The position numbers and the translations under genes are program-made. Positions 46,813 through 57,884 of a stretch of 64,000 nt of DNA are shown piece by piece. Source of the DNA: Tipula vernalis (lineage: Eukaryota > Arthropoda > Insecta > Diptera > Tipulidae); NCBI GenBank assembly GCA_958295665.1, contig OY282560.1, positions 103,207,930 to 103,271,929 on the forward strand, in the 5' to 3' direction. The notes below the pieces were generated by a model. The model did no database searches, was not told where the DNA came from, and was given only the letters and a program-made list of their open reading frames with translations. Position 1 is the first letter of the stretch. Every line of letters starts with the position of its first letter.

Positions 46813-46942
46813 TGTTGAGTTATTCAATATGTATGTTTAGTATAAACAAACCTTTATATAACACAGTCGTATTATATGACCTTTATTAATGTACATGAAA
46901 TATACTTCACTTTTGGTTACAATCTTTGTGCGTATCACAACA
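46813..46942 (+). repeat. Gypsy B 3' LTR
   Basis: 130 bp, identical to the 5' LTR except for two transitions (A for G in TATAAACAAAC, G for A in TATATGACC). Confidence 0.93.
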
Positions 46943-46947
46943 ATTTT

Positions 46948-47464
46948 AGTCAAACGGAAATAACTCTGTATTGCTCCAGCTAAGAGAAATTTAATTTGAT
47001 AGTTTTAAAGATAAACTGAAAGAAAAATTTTAACTCTAAGAAAAGGTAAAAAAAATGCAATCAGGTTACGCGAAAACTAATTTTACAAGCAAAAAGTAGA
47101 CACAATTATCTTGATTCAAAGAGAAGAAAGCGATTTATTAGCGAGGGACTTATTCTGGAAAAGGAGCAAAATTCTTTAATAAATCTTTAGGAAAATGAAG
47201 AATTTATTATTTTCTAGTTATTCGTCTCCACTACGTACAAGAAAAAGCATTACAGTCGTAAATTTGGACCAAGATTTGAATTTTGACTAATTTTACAAAA
47301 AATGGCAACTCAAGCTCACATGATGTGGTCAAATTTTGGGCACAATCAAAAATTCAGCAACTGCGCAGGCGTTGCAGTCATTATTGCAGTCAGAACCAGT
47401 TGTTGCAGTGGGTGATATTTAGAGACTGCAAAAAATACGTAACGACTGTATTCATAAATTTGCT
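46948..47464. other. Spacer between gypsy B and gypsy C
   Basis: No gene. At 47338-47370 the sequence GCACAATCAAAAATTCA...ACTGCGCAG occurs, whose approximate inverted copy lies at about 58050-58085 beyond the other end of gypsy C. GTTGCAGT/TTGCAGTC words recur at 47370-47415. Confidence 0.45.
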
Positions 47465-47590
47465 ATTTAATATAAACGCGTGTCTTTTCATACTGTTATT
47501 TATTCATAATGTCTAATACGTTTAGATGATGTATGTACATAAAATGTTTATCATCAGGGTTGCCAGGGGTGCTATGTTCACATGGATATA
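47465..47590 (-). repeat. Gypsy C 3' LTR (probably truncated)
   Basis: Contains AATATAAACGCG, TACTGTTATTTATTCATA, GTCTAATACG and TATGTACATAAAATG, continuing to CATGGATATAA, all shared with the 5' LTR pieces. It preserves the uninterrupted site GTCTAATACG that in the 5' LTR is split by the 56175-57930 element. Left of 47465 the similarity to the 5' LTR stops. Confidence 0.75.
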
Positions 47591-47640
47591 ATAGGTTTCC
47601 GCTTTTTATTTAAATTCAATACTTTTTTTTTTTTTTTTTT

Positions 47641-50505
47641 TTAAATTGACTGTTCAAAATTCTCATCATATGTCAAACGAACTTTTGGTTTGATCGGTCG
47701 TCTCGGTCTTGATTGTTGTGGAGTGGACCTAGCTTCCGCAACCATTGTTGTCTGTTTTGGCTCCGATGTAGGCTGAATTGTAACTTCCCGTGTTGGAGTT
47801 TGTTGACTTGTAATTTCAGTGCTCACCACTGGAACGAGGTCTCGATCTTCCCTTCCATCATAGTGGTATGGAATCGTATCAGCTGTAGGTTGTTGAATTT
47901 CTGATCCAATTCGATATATTTGGTCAATGTGTCGCTTCCAAGTACGTCCATCGTCCAATTTTACCAGATAGTGAAGTGAACCCAGCACTTGTACGATTGT
48001 TCCGAATTTGTACTTTCCGTTGCCAAAGTAGTTACGAACAAAGACACGATCATTAGCGTTTAATTTTCTGATGTTAGCTTGGACTTCTTTGCATCTATTT
48101 TGTTTTTCCCCGCCTTTGGCAACATTATGTCAAGACGCGAACGGATTTGTCGGTTGAACATTCGTAATGATGGTGAAACGCCAGTTGTAGCATGGGGTGT
48201 ACGACGGTAATTTAGTAAGATCTTGCACAATTCCTTACTTATGTCCTCCCGGTCACAATTTATGGCTTTCAATTTATTTTTGAATGTTTGTATGTGCCTT
48301 TCCGCCTGGCCATTCGTTGCTGGATGATACGAAGCACTCAACCTGTGTTGGATTCCATTCACTTTCATGAAATGTTGGAAATTATCGGACGTAAACTGAG
48401 TTCCGTTATCACTCACCAACATTTCCGGAATCCCGAATTTCGCAAATATCTCTCGGCATATATTAATTGTAATCTCCGTTGTAATGTTTGGAATAATATG
48501 TATTTCTGGCCATTTGCTGTAGGCGTCGACCAGAATAAAAAAATATTTACCCATGAATGGCCCGGCAAAGTCAATATGTACCCTTTCAAATGGATATTTC
48601 GCTGCTTCCCATGCGTGTGTCGGAACTTTCTTTGGATTCGATCTTGTTTTTTGACATTGTAAGCAGTTTTTCGACAAATTTTCAATGTCGCTATCCAGTT
48701 TTGGCCACCAGCAGAAACTCCTGGCCAATGACTTCATCCGCGTAATCCCAAAATGTGCTGTATGCAGTTCTTGCAACACTTGCTGTCGTAAATTTTCTGG
48801 AATGTAAACTCGGAGTCCACGTAGAAGGCATCCACTCTGAAGTGTAAACTCCGTTTGTTCGATATTGAACCTTTGATCAGGCTTGACTATCTTTCCTGTC
48901 TGTAGTCCCTCGATCAAATATTTCACCGTATCATCATTGGTCGTAGCCTCTCGTAGTCGATCGACAGTCACCGGTAACGTTTCGATTGCGTTGATTTCGA
49001 TCAGGTCGATAAGTTCGATACTTGTATTTGTTTCGGCACGCGGCAATCGTGACAGGGCATCCGCGTTTGAAGGATCCGATGATTTGCGATATTGTAATTC
49101 GTATTCGAATGCCTGCAGAAATATTGCGTAGTGCTGCATTCGTGTAGCTGATAATGTCGGAAGTCCCTTGTCCGGTGAAAGAATTTGCATTAGAGGCTTA
49201 TTATCAGTAATCAAAATAAATTTACGAGCGTAAACGTACTGATAGAATTTCCGAACGCCGTACATGATGGCGTATGCCTCACGGTCAATCTGTGGGTATC
49301 GTTGCTGTATATCAGATGGGGTTTGCGATGCAAATTTTATAGGCCTTTCACTCCCATCCGGATAAACGTGACTCAGTACTGCCCCCACACCAACTGGACT
49401 GGCGTCAGTAGCCAATACTAACGGCATTTTTGGATCGTAGTGTACTAAGTGTATCTCCTGTTGGATTAGCATTTTCAGGTTGTGAAATGTTGTTTTGCAT
49501 CCCTCGTCCCAAACAAATTTGACTTTATCTTTCAGCAGATTATTCAGAGGGTAAATAACCGTGCTGAGATTTTTGAAAAAATCGTCCGTAGTAATTTATC
49601 AGTCCAAGGAATGCACGAACCTCATCCTTATTTTTTGGTTCCGCCATCTGTGTAATCGCCTCAATCTTGCTTTGAATTTTGTGAATACCATGCCGATCGA
49701 TTTTGTAACCACAATATTCGATTTCAGGTGCCATGAACTCGCATTTATTGAAACTTACTCTCATGTTGTACTTGTTCAACCGCGCCAATACTTGCTCAAG
49801 TCGTTGCATATGAGATTCGTCACTAGGCGCTGTAATTTTGATGTCATCCAAGAACACTGATACTCCATCGATGTCCTTCAGAATTTGCTCAATTTCTCGC
49901 TGCCATTTTGCTGGTCCAGATGCAATACCATACATAAGTCTCGTTGGCTGAAACAAGCCGAGATGCTTGCTTAACGTCAATATTTCCCGATCATCTGGAT
50001 GTACTTCCATTTGCAAGTATGCTTTATGTAGGTCAATTTTTGAAAATTTGTCACCTCCCGCCATCGACGCAAAGAGATCTTCAATCGTAGGAAGTGGATG
50101 TTCCTCGACTAGTATACGAGGATTCACCGCAATTTTAGTCCCCACAAAGGCGGACTTTATCACCCTTCTTTTTGACAGGAACAATGGGTGTAGCCCATCT
50201 GGATGAATCGACTTTTTGTATAAGATACCGTTTTGTTCCAAATCCTCGAGTTCTTGTTCCACCGCGTCTCGTAAAGCAAATGGTATTTTCCTTGCCTTTG
50301 TGAAAATAGGTTGTAAGCTCTCTTTTAAACGGATACGCGCTTGTAGGTTTTTAATTTTACCCATGGAATCTCCGAATACCGATATATATATTTGTCTTTG
50401 AGCTGTTGCAATTTTGTATTTATGTCCACTGATTTGATTAAAGACACTTGTTCCCCCTTTCCGTTTATTATTGTGTTCCAATCGAGTTTTATGTTGTGTA
50501 ACCAT
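47641..50505 (-). pseudogene. Gypsy C pol (RT, RNase H, integrase; two frameshifts)
   Basis: 50505-49540: reverse transcriptase with KIDLHKAYLQMEVHP, LMYGIASGPAKWQREIEQIL and the catalytic box VFLDDIKI (LDD in place of the usual ADD). After a frame change near 49555 comes 49472-48060: RNase H (LVLATDASPVGVGAVLSHV, YPQIDREAYAIMYGVRKFY, LITDNKPLMQIL), the integrase zinc finger (HTAHFGITRMKSLARS ... CLQCQKTR), and an intact core with Asp in HIDFAGP, Asp in LVSDNGTQF and Glu in NGQAERHIQTF. A second frame change near 48075 leads to the C-terminal part ending at 47641 (RRPIKPKVRLTYDENFEQSI). This looks like the K02A2.6-like gypsy type with a modest number of defects. Confidence 0.9.
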
Positions 50506-51120
50506 TCACGGCCAAGTAGTGGTTTACGATTTGATTCGACTACGTAAAGTCTTAGATCGCGACACTCAACACCAGAATTGACACACACGACAATGTAACC
50601 AAACACTTTGATCTCCGTACCACAGTAACTCACGAGTTTTGTGTTTGTTGATTGCAACTGTTCATCTGGGAAGTACCTCGTCCTGTAATTGTTGTTAACA
50701 ATCGTTACCGGAGACCCACTGTCGACCTCGAAACCCAAAACGATATCATTTACTTTTAAGTTAACAAAAAATTTTGGAAATTTGCTTGGGTTAGAAAATT
50801 CGGAAATAGTAAAAATATCTTCAGTACAATCCGTTGTGTCATCCTCGATGTAATTTGTACTCTGGCTATCTTTCCTCGCTTTGAAACACACAGATTGAAG
50901 ATGTCCCTTGATGTTGCAAAATGTACAAACTGTATTTCGGTGTGAACACGTCTTGGCTCGGTGATCTTTACTACCGCAGCGATAACAAAAGCTTTTTGAC
51001 GTTGTGCTGTATGTCATCTTTGATTCCGCTACCATGTTGTTACTTTTCGATGGTTCCACTTTCAACTTTCTTACACTTTTTTGTGCAATGAAGGTGAATG
51101 ACTGCTTCCTGAATGAAGGA
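50325..51120 (-). pseudogene. Gypsy C gag C-terminus and protease
   Basis: The frame reads two zinc knuckles, CYRCGSKDHRAKTC and CTFCNIKGHLQSVC, which bind RNA. The protease follows with its active site VDSGSPVTIVNNN and the flap-side motif LLGREWLHNIKLDW. It overlaps the start of the reverse transcriptase frame at 50505. The first ~20 codons of the open frame (beyond about 51120) are translated LTR debris, not gag; the true N-terminal half lies at 55310-55876. Confidence 0.85.
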
Positions 51121-52256
51121 TTCCAGTGATACGAACCTTGATTGACAAGGCGGAAACGTAACAGTATGTTATACAAAAGCCACTCGTGATTAATCTTTTA
51201 TATTTAATTCACTAGACCATCTTCGGTACCCTGTCCGGCAACAGAACTTAAAATAAAATGCAGACCGGGGTGCATTTTGACTTATACAAATATTGGAAAT
51301 ATCCTCTTGCAGCTAGAAGGTTTAGATATGACGAAAATCAGCCAATATTTAAATTGACGACTAGCCTTCAATATTCGAATTTACTGAACGGCTTTTTTAA
51401 ATTATATCGTTCGATTTTATTTGGTTTACGTAAAATAGTGTTACGGTGACACCTGAGGTAGAATAGAATAAGTTAATTTAATAGCTTAAATGTTCCTAGA
51501 TTATTCTTACTGAAAAAGCCACGAAGTTTCTAGAAGGTCTGGTTTGAGTATATAAAACGAGATCGAATTAGAATATTAGTATTTGGAAAGCGACAGTATA
51601 AAGATTAAAAAGTGAATTAAAAAGTGATTTAAAAAGTGTTTCAATGCGATATAATAATTATAAGTGATCAGTAAAATTGTGCGAAAACTATAAAAAGTGA
51701 TTTTGTGAATTCGTTCGTGATAAATTGAAGTGATTTTGTTTTTTTCACAATCCAGTAATTCGAACCTTGATTGACAAGGCAAAAACGTAACAATTGGTGA
51801 CAGCGGTGGGATCGTGAATAATAAAACAAAGAAAATGATTCTCTGCGAATTAAAAGTTCCAAAATTAAATTTACAAGCGCGACTGCGGGACGCCATGGAG
51901 AAAGAAGGGTTAAACGCTGATCATCATGATTGTGGCGTGCAAGTAACGAATGCGACAACCGTAGAGAAGGCAGGAGATGAAACAAAAATATTGGTCGAAA
52001 CAGCACAAGTACCTTCTAGAAGTTTCGATTTGTCACGGTTGATAGCTGCTATGAACCAAATGATGGGACGATATGGAATTAAAAACGAAGGTTTAACAGG
52101 TTGAAGAGAAATTTCAACGTCTCGAGAAGGAGCTAATTGATGTGAAGACAAGTGAAGCAACGACGGAAGTGGTTCAGACCGTTCAATTCATAAATTTTGT
52201 TTTATTCACAATCCAGTGATTCGAACCTTATGATTGACAAAGCAAAAACGTAACAA
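51115..52256 (+). mobile_element. Deleted LTR retroelement: LTR, primer site, gag scrap, LTR end
   Basis: Three nearly identical LTR ends (CCAGTGAT-CGAACCTT ... AAAACGTAACA) occur at about 51120-51163, 51752-51793 and 52212-52256. After the second comes TTGGTGACAGCGGTGGGATC, a primer-binding site. A TATAAAA at about 51550 precedes the transcribed part of the LTR. Between the second and third LTR ends lies only a short gag start. It sits inside gypsy C gag on the opposite strand. Confidence 0.7.
51835..52104 (+). pseudogene. gag N-terminal scrap of the deleted LTR element
   Basis: The open frame after the primer-binding site starts MILCELKVPKLNLQARLRD and continues AMEKEGLNADHHD. It ends at 52104. 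In another frame the following bases read a coiled-coil-like KFQRLEKELID. The position after LTR and primer site is the main evidence that this is gag; no zinc knuckle or capsid domain is present. Confidence 0.5.
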
Positions 52257-54229
52257 TATTTATCTCCTTAATTTTGTGTACTCTACCAACATAATAGTTT
52301 AAATTTTTATTTTTACAGCAATTTACATAAAAATATATTTTACGTAATCTTCGGTACTTTCTCCGGAAATTACAGAGGGTAAGATAAGACGAAAATCATT
52401 CCAAGTTTAAATTGAACGGCTAACCTTCATTATCTGAATTTACTAACCCATCTAAAAGGTGGGGAATTTACTAAATTATCTAGACCCCTAACTACAATAT
52501 AAAACAACAGGATGCTACAAAATTTCTTGACATCCTTGCGCAGAGAGGACCAATGTTGCTTTGGAGAGTTCCCTATTTTAATATATATGAATCATTATCA
52601 AACAACACAAATTTTTGAAAAATGTTTGAATTTGTAAGCCTGTTGGAATCGTCAATGCGAGGGTTTGAGGATGGCAGCTTTATACTCTAAGGTTTAAACG
52701 AATTAAAATAACTTTTCAAAAATTTGTTTTATTGAAAAAATTTGTTTTCGGGATTTTTCTTTTTAGGGGATTTTTGTTGGGGGGTACCCAAAATAGGAGA
52801 TTTACATCTCCAAATATTATAACATCAAAATCACAAGACACAGATATAAAAACTTATAAACATTTTTCAAATAGTTAATTTGGACTCCTCTTTATTTAAG
52901 ATGGCCAATTCCGTTAAAATCTCGAGATTTATAAAATTCATGATTTCAATACATTCTTTATGCTTTGGATAAGAAAGCAACAATTTCCAACATAATTCCA
53001 ATATTTTCTTATCAAGTCGTTCATCTTAGCTCCAAGAGAGCATCCCAAACATCCGGATATGGTACCGAAGATGGTTTAGTAAATTGCAATTTTAAAGGTT
53101 AGCCGCTTAATTTAAACCTGAGGCAATTTTCGTCATATACTATACACCCTTCCTCAAAGGGAATGCCTCCAATATTTGCATAAGTAAAGAATGAACCACG
53201 GCTAACATTTTGTGATTAGTTTTGACGTAGGACTACGTCTTTGTTTTCATTATACATACCATGGTTTATATTTTGTTGTTAATGATTTTAAAATTTTAAC
53301 AATAAATTATTATCTTTTAATAAACCATTAATTGAATTAATTGACTGGTATACATATCGGATGGATGCTTGAAAGACTGAAATCTTGACCGTACCACTTA
53401 CCGTTATCATTAGCCAGGGGTCTGGCGCGGTTATAATAGCCATCTAGGCTTCTGGTATGGGCGTGGGTGAATCTAGTCAGACAAGCCCAATGCTTAAGTT
53501 GAGAGGAAGGCAAAAAGACAGAGTGAAAAAAATGAAAGGTCAGGTATGTCATCTGCGAGACACGTAGCAAGTTTTGAAAAGCTGAGTCTGAAAATAGAAA
53601 TGTGAACCAATTATCACTAAATATTACTTTACCGAACTCGAAAATTGTTTCAAATTTAAATCTCTGAAACAAATTATAAATTAATAAATTAAATTAAAAT
53701 TTAATTCATAATATAACTTCTCAGTAAAACAAAGAATATATCGACCTATCCAAACAAGAGTTTAATACCTATAAATTTCCAGCTCTAAAGGGAGGCGTTA
53801 AGTTTCCAATGCTAAATCTGGCGCAACCCTCTTCAAATAAAATTCTTGCCATCCTTCTGTTTCACACCAATGGCCTTGCTTCGTGATAAACGATGAGATT
53901 TAGTCGTTCAAAATGGATGAAGGTGAGAATTTCCCTTGTCGGATATATCGCAAATATTTTTCGTACCCGTGTGGAGCACTAGCATCTTCATTTACGAACG
54001 GCTAAATCAATAATCGCATAAGCGTTGACTATTCTCAATAGCGGCCTCAAACTTTACCATAACCAATTCATTGACAAACTCAATTTCTTATTGTATATCC
54101 TCCACAAATGAGGTATTCTTACACTTTACCGTCGACTAAGGCAGGCTTCAGTATGAAAATTCTCAATGGATGTAAAACTTATAAGTAAATTCTAAAATTG
54201 TTGGCACAATTTGCTTATAAATTTGGAAA
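52257..54229. other. LTR-related repeats and unidentified DNA inside gypsy C gag
   Basis: 52340-52450 repeats part of the LTR found at 51210-51400 (ATCTTCGGTAC..., GACGAAAATCA, TTAAATTGA.CGGCTAACCTTCA). An inverted copy lies at 53030-53170. The rest, including a 111-codon minus-strand frame at 53337-53672, shows no recognisable motif. Confidence 0.55.
53030..53170 (-). repeat. Inverted copy of the LTR repeat
   Basis: On the minus strand this reads ACTTATGCAAATATTGGAGG, ATATGACGAAAATTGCCT, TTTAAATTAAGCGGCTAACC, then ACCATCTTCGGTACC. The same blocks occur in the plus-strand copy at 51210-51400, but there ACCATCTTCGGTACC comes first. The order is therefore circularly permuted, as expected if the unit is tandemly repeated in the full LTR. 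Confidence 0.6.
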
Positions 54230-54660
54230 GGGCATCTTTTTTTAGATCAAAAATTCACATGAGATACCACAGCACCGAATGCATCCCGAGAAAGTCATGG
54301 TTTGGTGCCGGTTTTGGTATGGTAGAAAACGAAAGGCATTGACATAAACGTCAACGACGAACGCTATAGATCGATGAAAAGTAACTTCTTGTGGCCTAAA
54401 CTGTATGATACGGATACGTCAACTGACCACCGTGATCATTAGACTTATTCCTTTGGGGCTATCTGAAATCGAAGGTCTATGCGAAAAAACCGCAAACAAT
54501 TGATGCCGTCAAAATTAACATAACGAATGCGATCCATCAAACTCAGCCAGATTTATGCAACAAAGTCATCGAAAATTGGACTTCCCGAATACGTCCCATA
54601 CCAAGAAAAGCCGCGACGGACATTTGAACGACGTTATATTCCATACTTAATGCCATGAAA
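54230..54660 (+). pseudogene. Decayed mariner/Tc-type transposase, C-terminal half
   Basis: The plus strand reads HRMHPEKVMVWCRFWYGRK (with breaks), NVNDERYRSM and LWPKLYDTD. After a gap come SKVYAKKPQTIDAVKINITN and WTSRIRPIPRKPRRTFERRYIPYLM in another frame. This is the C-terminal half of the same insect transposase family as the minus-strand copy at 39740-40790. The catalytic Asp/Glu blocks are damaged. Confidence 0.65.
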
Positions 54661-55309
54661 TATTAATAAAAAAAAAATTGAGTGGATATCTCACACACAA
54701 CTTGTTTTATTTACATTTAAAAATCGAGCGTCCTTATTGAAAGAGCCTTTACTTGGAAGTACTGGGGCGTGGCGAGTTCTGGGGAGGCTCAGAGTGTTTG
54801 CAGGCCTCTAGTGATATATTTTCACTACCAGTGACGGTACGACACATAGCTCCAGATTCAACCAATTTCAGATTTAAGAATGTGGACTCGATGGAGCTGC
54901 GACTTAAAGTCATCAGTTAGATGAAATCTTCATGAAAAATGACCTCAGGATTATAGACATTCAAGATACAAACATGAGCACAAGTAAGCTATTAACGAAT
55001 AATTACGTGTGATTATTGTGTAACAATAAAGGTGCTCAAAGGCGAGGGATTGGAATGGTAATTCGGAGAGACAAATCATTCGACGAGTAAAGAGTTTCTT
55101 TGACTTCATCATAGTATTAACGGCGAATATTGAATACATAAGGGAGGTCATTTTCATACTGATGTACGTCCCTCCTTATTCGAATACTACAAACCGACGA
55201 TTGTGTATCATAATTTTTCTGGCGTTGAATAATAGGTATATAATGAGGGACCAATGCCCATTTGGGATTAGAAGATGTATACCTTTGCACATCGACGTGT
55301 TGGAACGAA
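54661..55309. other. Unidentified DNA at the right edge of the gag insertion
   Basis: No gene or repeat recognised. It ends where gypsy C gag similarity begins again at about 55310. Confidence 0.4.
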
Positions 55310-55876
55310 ACATCTGTCACGAGAAAAGCAACGCTGCTTATCACTGGATTCCTTCTGCTGTTGAATTTCTGCTTCCCCCTTTTCAGATAATTCCATTGCT
55401 TTAGCTATAGTTAAAGCGTTGTCAAGTGTAAGGTCTGCGGTTTCCAACAAGCGGCTTTGGATTCGAGCGCTGCGTAGTCCAAATACGATTTGATTACGTA
55501 AAGCTGTAGTTAGATAAGCCCCAAATTTACAGTTGATTGCCAGTTTTCGTAAGGCTATAGAGAATTCCTCAACCGATTCATCGTCAGCTTGTTTCCTTAG
55601 ATGGAATCGGTAATTCTCCATGATCTCCAGTGGAGCTGGATCGTACCTTTTTGTAAGCATGTCGGCGATTTCTTTGTAAGTTTTGTTCTTTGGTTTATCC
55701 GGTGCAATTTTATCACAAAGAACATCAAATGCTTCTTGACCCATGTAATGGAGTAGTAGAGGCACTTTTTTCTCATCTGGTGTAGCCACGATTTGCATTG
55801 CTCCCTCAAAACGCTCGACCCAACGCGACCACAATGTCTTCTTGTCGTATTTCTCAAAAATTGTATAATCTGTCAT
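55310..55876 (-). pseudogene. Gypsy C gag N-terminal half (separated by insertion)
   Basis: The ATG at 55876 gives MTDYTIFEKYDKKTLWSRWV, then FDVLCDKIAP, YKEIADMLTKRYDPAPLEIM, ADDESVEEFSIALRKLA, CKFGAYLTTALRNQIVFGL and LDNALTIAKAMELSEK. This is the retrotransposon gag/capsid domain. Its frame loses similarity just after ESSDKQRCFSRD near 55310. The gag C-terminus lies 4.2 kb away at 51120, so the gene is split by the intervening elements. Confidence 0.85.
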
Positions 55877-55959
55877 TGTAAATGGAAATGTTTAATGGTG
55901 TACCAACAGATCCGTAGCGACAGATAAATTTATTTTTCACTAATGTAGGTTATGTTCCC

Positions 55960-56174
55960 ACCACATGTGCACATAAATTTGTTTTTTTTTCTTCTTGAAA
56001 CACTGACACTGTCAACCGCAATTGTCGACGTAATTTGCTTTTTTTTTTATTATTATTTAAGACTATTGCTTATTTCATTAATTCCTACAATTTTAATAAT
56101 TTTTATCCTCGTCGCCACTAATATAAACGCGTCTTTTTTCATACTGTTATTTATTCATAATCATAATGTCTAAA
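55960..56174 (-). repeat. Gypsy C 5' LTR, gag-proximal part
   Basis: Contains ACTAATATAAACGCG and TACTGTTATTTATTCATA shared with the 3' LTR, and stops at GTCTAA directly before the inserted inverted-repeat element. The gag start is about 85 bp from its inner side. Confidence 0.65.
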
Positions 56175-56220
56175 CCTGCATTCACAGTATTGTTTTCGCT
56201 CTGCGTTTCGATCTTGTTTT
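56175..56220 (+). repeat. 46-bp terminal inverted repeat, left
   Basis: Identical at 46 of 46 positions to the reverse complement of 57885-57930. Perfect identity suggests recent mobility or gene conversion. Confidence 0.93.
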
Positions 56221-56439
56221 GGACTTATCGTTATACAACAACAACAATTATTTAATTTTTTATTTTTTTTAAACTGATCGTTTTTTGCGACGAATGACAT
56301 TTAGATTTGTTGTTGTTGTTTTTATAGTAAATACTTGGAAAATCGTAATTTTAGTTGAAATTTACATCCAAATGGGCATATAAGAAAGCAATTGTAAAAA
56401 AAATCTATTGGAATTTAAATTTGGTCGTAATAAATCATT

Positions 56440-57420
56440 TCACAAACGATGAGCGATTGTGATACATGTTCGTCCCATGTTCGAGCGCCGATGTTGCTTC
56501 GTCCAGTAGTAGAATTTGTGGATTACGAATTAGCGCACGTGCAATAGCGATACGTTGTTTTTGGCCACCTGATATTTGGGAAGCTTTCTCGCCAACTCGG
56601 GTATCGTAACCAAGCGGAAGCGACGTAATGAAATTATGAATATGCATTTTTAGCCGCTTCAATAACTTCGGCTTGTGAAACTTCGGCTTTACTGCTACAC
56701 CATAAGCAATATTATCGGTAATTGTTCGATCGAATAAGGCTGGCTCTTGAGACGACACAATAGACAATTGTGATCGCAGTTGTCTAAACGATGGAGATGA
56801 TACTTCTTTACTGTCGATTGAAATACATACTTCCATCGATCACATCGTAAAACCGTTCAATTAATTGAATACATGTAGATTTGCCGCATCCAGATTGCCC
56901 GACTAATGCAACCGTTTGTCCTTTGAGCACATTTAAATTTAATTTATTCAACACTTTTACATCAGGACGTGATGGATACAAGAAATCAACGTCTTTATAT
57001 GATATATTTCCTTCTGCTTTCCATTCATCTAAGCTTGAGTCGATTTTCTCGGGTTCCTTGATTTTAGGCTCGCGTTCTAAAAGCTGGAATATTTTAGCGG
57101 CCGATGTTAATCCCTTTTGAAAATTTGGAGCAAACGCTTGGCTATGTATTGGCTATTGAAACTGTACCCATAATTAAGGCTTGGGCTACTTTAAATACGT
57201 CAGCATAGTACACACCGTTATTGGCGACCAAATATCCACCGTAGTACATAAAGGCCGCGAAGGCAAAAAACATAATTGATCGGGCTAACCCATAAACAAG
57301 CCAAGATGTTGCCATGTTTGGATACCTTTAGCGCGAACGCCAGGATATCCATATATTTCATATGGAACATTTTTATTTTCCCAATAACACTACCGTTCTG
57401 ATGCTTGATACAACTTCTAC
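56440..57420 (-). pseudogene. ABC transporter (ABCB/P-glycoprotein-like) fragment, no introns
   Basis: Minus strand, from the second transmembrane domain into the second nucleotide-binding domain. Pieces in order: YVEVVSSIRTVVLLGK (about 57400), LVYGLARSIMFFAFAAFMYY, GGYLVANNGVYYADVFKVA, AFAPNFQKGLTSAAKIFQLL, then YPSRPDVKVLNKLNL, the Walker A GQSGCGKST (about 56880), Q-loop [12 protein letters not shown], signature [15 protein letters not shown], Walker [12 protein letters not shown], and at the end [12 protein letters not shown] frameshift lies near 56830. The D-loop to H-loop segment is shortened, with EH joined to GRTC. A functional half transporter would be far longer. Absence of introns over ~1 kb suggests capture of a processed copy, but may only reflect exon size. 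Confidence 0.88.
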
Positions 57421-57884
57421 ATACAATATTTTTTTATGAAAATATTTGTTCTCAAAACCCAAACATTTTTCATATAAATAAATGTCTGATTAGCGGCGTC
57501 TATGTGGTTGCAAAAAATCATAAAGGCGCAGGGAAGCGAAGTCTGTTATCTGTTGAGGCATTAATCATTAATTTTGAAGTTGGCAATTTGTCAAAACAAT
57601 AAAAAAAAATTATTGACAGTTTCTCATTTTTAAAATAAATATCGACGTGTCGATAAGTTTCAAATTTTATATTACGAAAACAACCAAAAATTACTATGGT
57701 TGACAAATTTTTTTGGATTCGATGTTGTTTTCACCGCCATAGCCACTATATTTTGTTAGTGCCACTAAATAATATTGGTAGAAAACTTGGATTTTTTCCA
57801 CGGGAACGATAAGTTTTTTATATGGTAAAGGAGCATTTCTTTGCTAATATCGTGAAGAAAAACAACAACAAAAACTAAAATCTG

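Larger units (their letters stand above)
42399..46942 (+). mobile_element. Gypsy-type LTR retrotransposon B, nearly intact
   Basis: The two 130-bp LTRs (42399-42528 and 46813-46942) differ at two positions. They begin TGTTGAG and end CACAACA. The flanks carry a 5-bp target duplication ATTTT (42394-42398 and 46943-46947). A primer-binding site TGGTGTCAGAAGTGG follows the 5' LTR and a purine tract AAAAGGAGAGGCA precedes the 3' LTR. Inside are gag and pol in gypsy order and no env-like frame. High LTR identity means a recent insertion. Confidence 0.95.

Noticed and set aside
53337..53672. 111-codon minus-strand open frame as a gene
   Set aside because: It lies in transposon debris within gypsy C gag and has no recognisable domain.
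56435..56836. A functional ABC transporter gene
   Set aside because: Only part of one transmembrane domain and one ATP-binding domain are present, with a frameshift and a missing segment near the H-loop.
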